Shown: positions 60,339-64,000 of the stretch, piece after piece | Layout: every line of letters begins with the position of its first letter | How positions within the stretch are numbered: the stretch's first letter is position 1 | Source of the DNA: Thauera humireducens | Lineage (GTDB): Bacteria; Pseudomonadota; Gammaproteobacteria; Burkholderiales; Rhodocyclaceae | Reading direction: 5' to 3' | Assembly (NCBI RefSeq): GCF_001051995.2 | Contig: NZ_CP014646.1 | Location: forward strand, 496,001 to 560,000 | DNA length: 64,000 nt | The notes under the pieces: generated by a model | The model's input: the letters and a program-made list of their open reading frames with translations, nothing else | Told to the model about the DNA's origin: nothing | Databases searched by the model: none | Translations under genes and position numbers: made by a program

Positions 60339-60504
60339 CGCTCGCGGTCAGGGCGAATACCGCCATGTCGCCGCAACGCCGAAATCCGGGAATGCAATTC
60401 CAATCAACTTCGTTTGCCCGCTGTTTTTCCCTTGCGTGGATCTGCGATCATTGGCCCCACATGAACGATCGGGCGTGCGCTGATGCGCCCGTCCCGGAAC
60501 ACCG

Positions 60505-62601
60505 ATGACTCGAGAAGACCGTAACCCCGACCCCCTGATTGACGTTCCGCGCGACGGTCGCGTGCTGGGTGCCTGCCCGCACGACTGTCCGGACACCTGT
60601 TCGCTCCTGACCACGGTTCGCGATGGCGTTGCCATCAAGGTGCAGGGCAATCCCGGCCATCCGCAGACGGCCGGCGTGCTGTGCACAAAGGTGTCGCGCT
60701 ACACGGAGCGGACCTATCACCCCGAGCGCGTGCTCGCGCCGCTCAGGCGTGTCGGCCCCAAGGGCGCAGGGCGCTTCGAGCCGGTCAGCTGGGATGAGGC
60801 GCTCGATGACATTGCCGGGCGCTTGAAGGCGATTGCTGTGCGCGACCCGCAGGCCATCGTGCCCTACAGCTACGCGGGCACGATGGGGCTGGTGCAGGGC
60901 GAGAGCATGGCGGCGCGCTTCTTCCATCGTCTCGGTGCGTCGCTGCTCGACCGTACGTTGTGCGCATCGGCCGGCGCGATGGCGCTGGAAGCCACGCTGG
61001 GAACCAGGCAGGGCACGCGGGTGGAACACTTCGCCGATGCGCGCCTGATCCTGATCTGGGGGAGCAACCCGATCAACAGCAACCTCCATTTCTGGCGTTA
61101 CGCCCTCGAAGCCAAGCGCAAGGGCGCGAAGCTGGTCTGCATCGACCCGCGGCGCTCGGAAACCGCGGAAAAATGTCATGCGCACCTCGCACTGCTGCCC
61201 GGCAGCGATGCGGCCCTGGCCTATGCCCTGATGCACGAGCTGATCCGCAACGACTGGCTGGATCACGACTACCTGGCGCGCCACACGCTGGGGTGGGCGG
61301 AACTGCGCGAACGCGCGCTGCAATGGCCGCCGTCGCGTGCGGCCGAGATCTGCGGCCTGACCGAAGCGGAGATCGTCGCATTGGCCGCCGACATCGGCGC
61401 CAGCTTCCAGCGCCGGGAGCCTGTCGCCATCCGTCTCAACTACGGCATGCAGCGTGTGCGCGGCGGCGGCAACGCGGTGCGGGCGATCGCCTGCATTCCG
61501 GCCTTGATCGGCGCCTGGCGGCATCGTTCCGGGGGGCTGCTGCTGAGCAGTTCGGGCGCCTTCCCGGTCCAGCGTGCGGTCCTTGAGCGGCCGGACCTGC
61601 TGCGACGTTCGGGCGTGGCGCATCCGCGCACGCTCAACATGAGCACGATCGGCAACGACCTGCTGCGTCCCGCGTCCGAGGCCTTCGGTCCGCGCATCGA
61701 GGCGCTCGTGGTCTACAACAGCAATCCGGTGGCGGTGGCGCCGGAGTCGGGCAAGGTGGTGGCCGGGTTTGCGCGCGAGGACCTGTTCACCGTGGTTCTG
61801 GAGCATTTCCGCACCGACACGGCGGATTACGCGGACTATGTGCTGCCCGCGACGACCCAGCTCGAGCACTGGGACATTCATTCGAGCTATGGCCATACCG
61901 ATGTGTTGCTCAACCGCCCGGCGATCCCGCCGCTGGGTGCGGCCAAGCCCAACTCGCAGATCTTTCGCGAGCTGGCGCGACGCCTCGGTTTCGACGAGCC
62001 GTGTTTTGCCGACGACGATCTGGCCTTGTGCCAGCAGGCCTTCGACGAGCGTGTCGACTTCGAGCGACTGCTGGTGGAGGGCCATGTTTCCCTGGCCGTG
62101 CCGGAGACGCCCTTTGCCGAGGGGCAATTCCCGACCCCGTCGGGCAAGTGCGAGTTCTTCAGTGCGCGGCTTGCTGCGGCCGGACATGACGGTTTGCCGG
62201 CCGTGCTGCCGAACTACGAGGCGCTGGGCTCGGACGAGCGCTACCCCCTGGCGATGATCTCGCCGCCGCCGCGCAACTTCCTCAACTCCACCTTCGTCAA
62301 TGTCGATAGCCTGCGCGACGGCGAAGGGGGGCCGAATCTGGAGATCCATCCCGACGACGCCGCGCCGCGGCAGATCGCCGACGGCGCGCGCGTGCGCGTC
62401 TTCAACGACCGCGGCAGCTATCACTGCATCGCCCGGGTCGGCCTGCGCGCTCGGCCTGGAGTGGTCAATGGGCTGGGCGTGTGGTGGCGAAAGCTCAGTC
62501 TGAGCGGCACCAACGCCAACGAGCTCACCAGCCAGAAGCTGACGGACCTCGGCGCGGCACCGGTGTTCTACGACTGTCTGGTCGAGGTCGAACCGGCCTG
62601 A
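60505..62601 (+). CDS. Molybdopterin-dependent oxidoreductase with [4Fe-4S] cluster
   Basis: A 698-residue enzyme of the DMSO-reductase superfamily. The N-terminal cluster site is C24-x3-C28-x3-C32 ... C60. The bis-MGD domains follow (DARLILIWGSNPINSNLHFWRYALEAKRKG; C-terminal SPPPRNFLNSTFVN and GDGARVRVFNDRG-type MGD loop). C153 in DRTLCASAGAMAL is placed where the Mo ligand may lie. No Tat signal is present, so it is cytoplasmic and soluble, and no partner subunit genes adjoin. Its position opposite the metQNQI operon suggests reduction of a sulfoxide or oxidation of a sulfur compound. The substrate is unknown. Confidence 0.85.
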   Translation: MTREDRNPDPLIDVPRDGRVLGACPHDCPDTCSLLTTVRDGVAIKVQGNPGHPQTAGVLCTKVSRYTERTYHPERVLAPLRRVGPKGAGRFEPVSWDEALDDIAGRLKAIAVRDPQAIVPYSYAGTMGLVQGESMAARFFHRLGASLLDRTLCASAGAMALEATLGTRQGTRVEHFADARLILIWGSNPINSNLHFWRYALEAKRKGAKLVCIDPRRSETAEKCHAHLALLPGSDAALAYALMHELIRNDWLDHDYLARHTLGWAELRERALQWPPSRAAEICGLTEAEIVALAADIGASFQRREPVAIRLNYGMQRVRGGGNAVRAIACIPALIGAWRHRSGGLLLSSSGAFPVQRAVLERPDLLRRSGVAHPRTLNMSTIGNDLLRPASEAFGPRIEALVVYNSNPVAVAPESGKVVAGFAREDLFTVVLEHFRTDTADYADYVLPATTQLEHWDIHSSYGHTDVLLNRPAIPPLGAAKPNSQIFRELARRLGFDEPCFADDDLALCQQAFDERVDFERLLVEGHVSLAVPETPFAEGQFPTPSGKCEFFSARLAAAGHDGLPAVLPNYEALGSDERYPLAMISPPPRNFLNSTFVNVDSLRDGEGGPNLEIHPDDAAPRQIADGARVRVFNDRGSYHCIARVGLRARPGVVNGLGVWWRKLSLSGTNANELTSQKLTDLGAAPVFYDCLVEVEPA

Positions 62602-62612
62602 GCCCTGCCGTT

Positions 62613-62650
62613 CGCATGTGCCGGGCGCCCGCGGACGTCCGGCACATGCG
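62613..62650. terminator. Bidirectional hairpin between convergent genes
   Basis: Perfect 12-bp arms CGCATGTGCCGG (62613-62624) and CCGGCACATGCG (62639-62650) with a 14-nt loop fill the 51-bp gap between the oxidoreductase and SfnB-like genes. There is no T-run on either side. It probably ends or protects both messages. Confidence 0.5.
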
Positions 62651-62652
62651 AC

Positions 62653-63969
62653 TTACGCCGTCGTCGTCCCGACGCTCCAGTAGAAGCCGGGCGTGGTGCC
62701 GTTGAGCGCATGGTCTCCCACCACCCGGGCCTTGAAGATCACCGGGTTGTGCGACGCCAGCGTGCGGGCGTTGCGCCAGTGGCGATCGAGCCGGCGGTCT
62801 TCCTGCACGGCCGAGGCGCCACCGACGTCGAACAGTCGGGTGGTGGCGTTCAGCACCGTATCGACCAGGCCGACCTGCGCCTTGGCAGCGGCCAGTTCGA
62901 CGTCGACCAGCAGGCTCTCGGGGATGGCTTGGCCATCCTGGCGCAGGCGGTCGATGTGCCCGAGCCTGGCCGCCACCGCGCGCACCGCGGTTTCGCCGAT
63001 GAAGGCGGTGCTGGCGAGTTGGCCGATGACCTGCTGGATCAGCGGGTCCTCGCGCGGCGTGGTGCCGCTGCCGTGGCTGAACACGCGCTTGCGCGGGCGA
63101 ACGAAGGCGCAGGCGTCGCGCTCGATGGCGCGGGCGATGCCGGTCAGCGTGGCCAGATGCACGAGCTGGAAGAATGCGGTCATCGGCGTCGGCCCGCTAC
63201 GGGAATAGCGCCAGATTGCATCCGCATCGACCTCCACGTCGGTGAAGCAGGTGGTGCCCGAGCCGGTCAGGCGCTGCCCGAAGCCCTTCCAGTCGTCGAT
63301 GCGTTCGACGCCGGGCGCATCGGCGCGGACAAGCACCGTAACGCCGCGCTCGCTGCCATCGTCCTCCTGCAATTGTGCGGTGGCGGCGATCCAGTCGGCG
63401 TACAGCGATCCGCTGCTGTAATACTTGGTGCCATTCAGGTGCAGCACACCGTCGCGCCGGGTGATCCGGGTCGCCTGCGTGCCGAGTGCGCCGTCGCCGG
63501 CCTCTGTGGTGGCGTTGCCGAAGATCTCGCCGGCCGCGGCGCGTTGCAGCCAGACGGGATGCTGTGCCGGATCGATTTCGGCATACAGGCGTTCGATCTG
63601 GCCGAAATGAGCGCGGAAGATGTTGGGCAGGTTGGAGTCGGCTTCGGCAAGTTCGATCAGCAGGTCGAAGAACTGCTCGACCGTGGCGCCGAAGCCGCCG
63701 AATTCCACTGGCACACGCAGCGCCCCGAAGCGGGCGTCGCGCAACCAGCCGACGGCGTCGAAGGGCAGTTCGCGTCCATGTTCGCGCGCGGCGGAACGCT
63801 CGGCGATGCGTGAGAAGATCGGGCGGAAGCGTGCGGCCAGCGTCTCGTAAGCGGGAGCATGCGCCGCTGCAGCCGGCGGCGTCGTCGATGGAAAGGGATA
63901 GGGCATCGATTCGAGACTGGCCGGAACGACGAGATCCGGCTGGGGGAGGTTGTGCAGGCGCGCGTTCAT
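62653..63969 (-). CDS. sfnB: SfnB-like acyl-CoA dehydrogenase-family sulfur-acquisition oxidoreductase
   Basis: A 438-residue flavoprotein of the acyl-CoA dehydrogenase/DszC superfamily. After a 40-residue Pro/Ala-rich N-terminus come the helical domain (LRVPVEFGGFGATVEQF), the beta domain (GNATTEAGDGALG, LHLNGTKYYSSGSLYADW) and the C-terminal helices ending PGFYWSVG. The SfnB family is found in sulfone/sulfonate operons such as those for dimethylsulfone use, and is thought to be a flavin-dependent oxygenase. A GTGGAG box 6 bp upstream supports the ATG at 63969. Its promoter region lies outside the window. Confidence 0.82.
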   Translation of the reverse strand: MNARLHNLPQPDLVVPASLESMPYPFPSTTPPAAAAHAPAYETLAARFRPIFSRIAERSAAREHGRELPFDAVGWLRDARFGALRVPVEFGGFGATVEQFFDLLIELAEADSNLPNIFRAHFGQIERLYAEIDPAQHPVWLQRAAAGEIFGNATTEAGDGALGTQATRITRRDGVLHLNGTKYYSSGSLYADWIAATAQLQEDDGSERGVTVLVRADAPGVERIDDWKGFGQRLTGSGTTCFTDVEVDADAIWRYSRSGPTPMTAFFQLVHLATLTGIARAIERDACAFVRPRKRVFSHGSGTTPREDPLIQQVIGQLASTAFIGETAVRAVAARLGHIDRLRQDGQAIPESLLVDVELAAAKAQVGLVDTVLNATTRLFDVGGASAVQEDRRLDRHWRNARTLASHNPVIFKARVVGDHALNGTTPGFYWSVGTTTA

Positions 63970-64000
63970 GCGAACTCCACAGTGCTGTTTGCGGTATTGG

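Larger units (their letters stand above)
60159..60504. other. Divergent intergenic region between metQ and the molybdopterin oxidoreductase
   Basis: This 346-bp gap holds the metQ ribosome site, a sigma-54 promoter (60222-60237), an A/T-rich linker and the dyad pair (60290-60338). No SAM riboswitch or S-box fold is seen. No clear promoter for the rightward oxidoreductase gene was found; the dyads might serve both sides. Confidence 0.6.

Noticed and set aside
60159..60504. SAM riboswitch or MetJ box upstream of metQ
   Set aside because: No AGACGTCT-like repeats and no S-box type stem set are visible; the sigma-54 elements explain the region better.
1..64000. CRISPR array, prophage, integron or rRNA operon
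   Set aside because: No regularly spaced repeats, phage structural genes, integrase/attC sites or rRNA-like sequence were seen; the only mobile gene is the IS5-family transposase.

Overview
The window is chromosomal DNA of a high-GC Gram-negative bacterium. The gene content points to a betaproteobacterium of the Rhodocyclales (Thauera/Azoarcus-like): LdtD/MepK-type murein enzymes, an Acr3-type ars operon with gap-arsJ, a nspC polyamine route, HDOD signalling proteins, flavocytochrome c sulfide dehydrogenase, and many sulfonate transporters. The genus is inferred from gene content only. About 65 protein genes, one tRNA, one IS5-family element and several regulatory sites can be supported. There is no rRNA, CRISPR array or prophage.

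Region 1-14.8 kb is housekeeping and envelope: the end of a MgtE-type Mg2+ transporter, a thioredoxin-like protein, the 23S rRNA hydroxylase RlhA, VanZ, a PQQ-type sugar dehydrogenase, a kinase-HDOD-GAF fusion, DgkA, divergent MepK-like and LdtD-like murein enzymes, a glycosyltransferase/LpxH-like pair, an MFS exporter and unknowns. An IS5-family element (about 15.0-16.2 kb) separates this from the arsenic operon gap-arsJ-arsR-arsC-acr3 (16.4-20.6 kb).

Region 20.6-36.7 kb holds DUF3079, tRNA-Ser(GGA) with its own promoter and terminator, three orphan phosphorelay proteins (HPt, REC, HTH-REC), DUF2237, a RavA/ViaA-type pair, a DUF364 protein, DUF1992 and DUF945 proteins. It ends with two paralogous chemoreceptors flanking an operon for carboxy(nor)spermidine synthesis. 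That operon is led by a Xre regulator whose apparent promoter lies inside a 32-bp palindrome.

Region 36.7-64 kb is mostly a sulfur-scavenging island: ssuADCB; a sulfide-oxidation unit (cytochrome c, FccB, a degenerate EAL protein, a FAD protein); an AhpD/acyl-CoA-dehydrogenase/ABC transporter/ChrA operon; an FMN reductase/monooxygenase/amidohydrolase operon; a second ssuABC; metQ-metN-metQ-metI; a molybdopterin oxidoreductase; and a SfnB-like flavoprotein. Uptake systems bring in organosulfur compounds and reduced-flavin monooxygenases release sulfite. The flanking dehydrogenases, hydrolase and Mo enzyme probably widen the substrate range.

The main regulatory finding is two separate control codes in the island. 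Three operons (msuE-msuD-amidohydrolase, ssuABC copy 2, metQNQI) each have a sigma-54 -24/-12 promoter plus a tandem pair of CTGCTG-N6-CAGCAG-type dyads about 50 bp upstream of the -24 element. Two others (ssuADCB and the AhpD operon) share a different 30-bp element with 28/30 identity, probably a CysB/SsuR-type site. The sigma-54 activator is not in the window.
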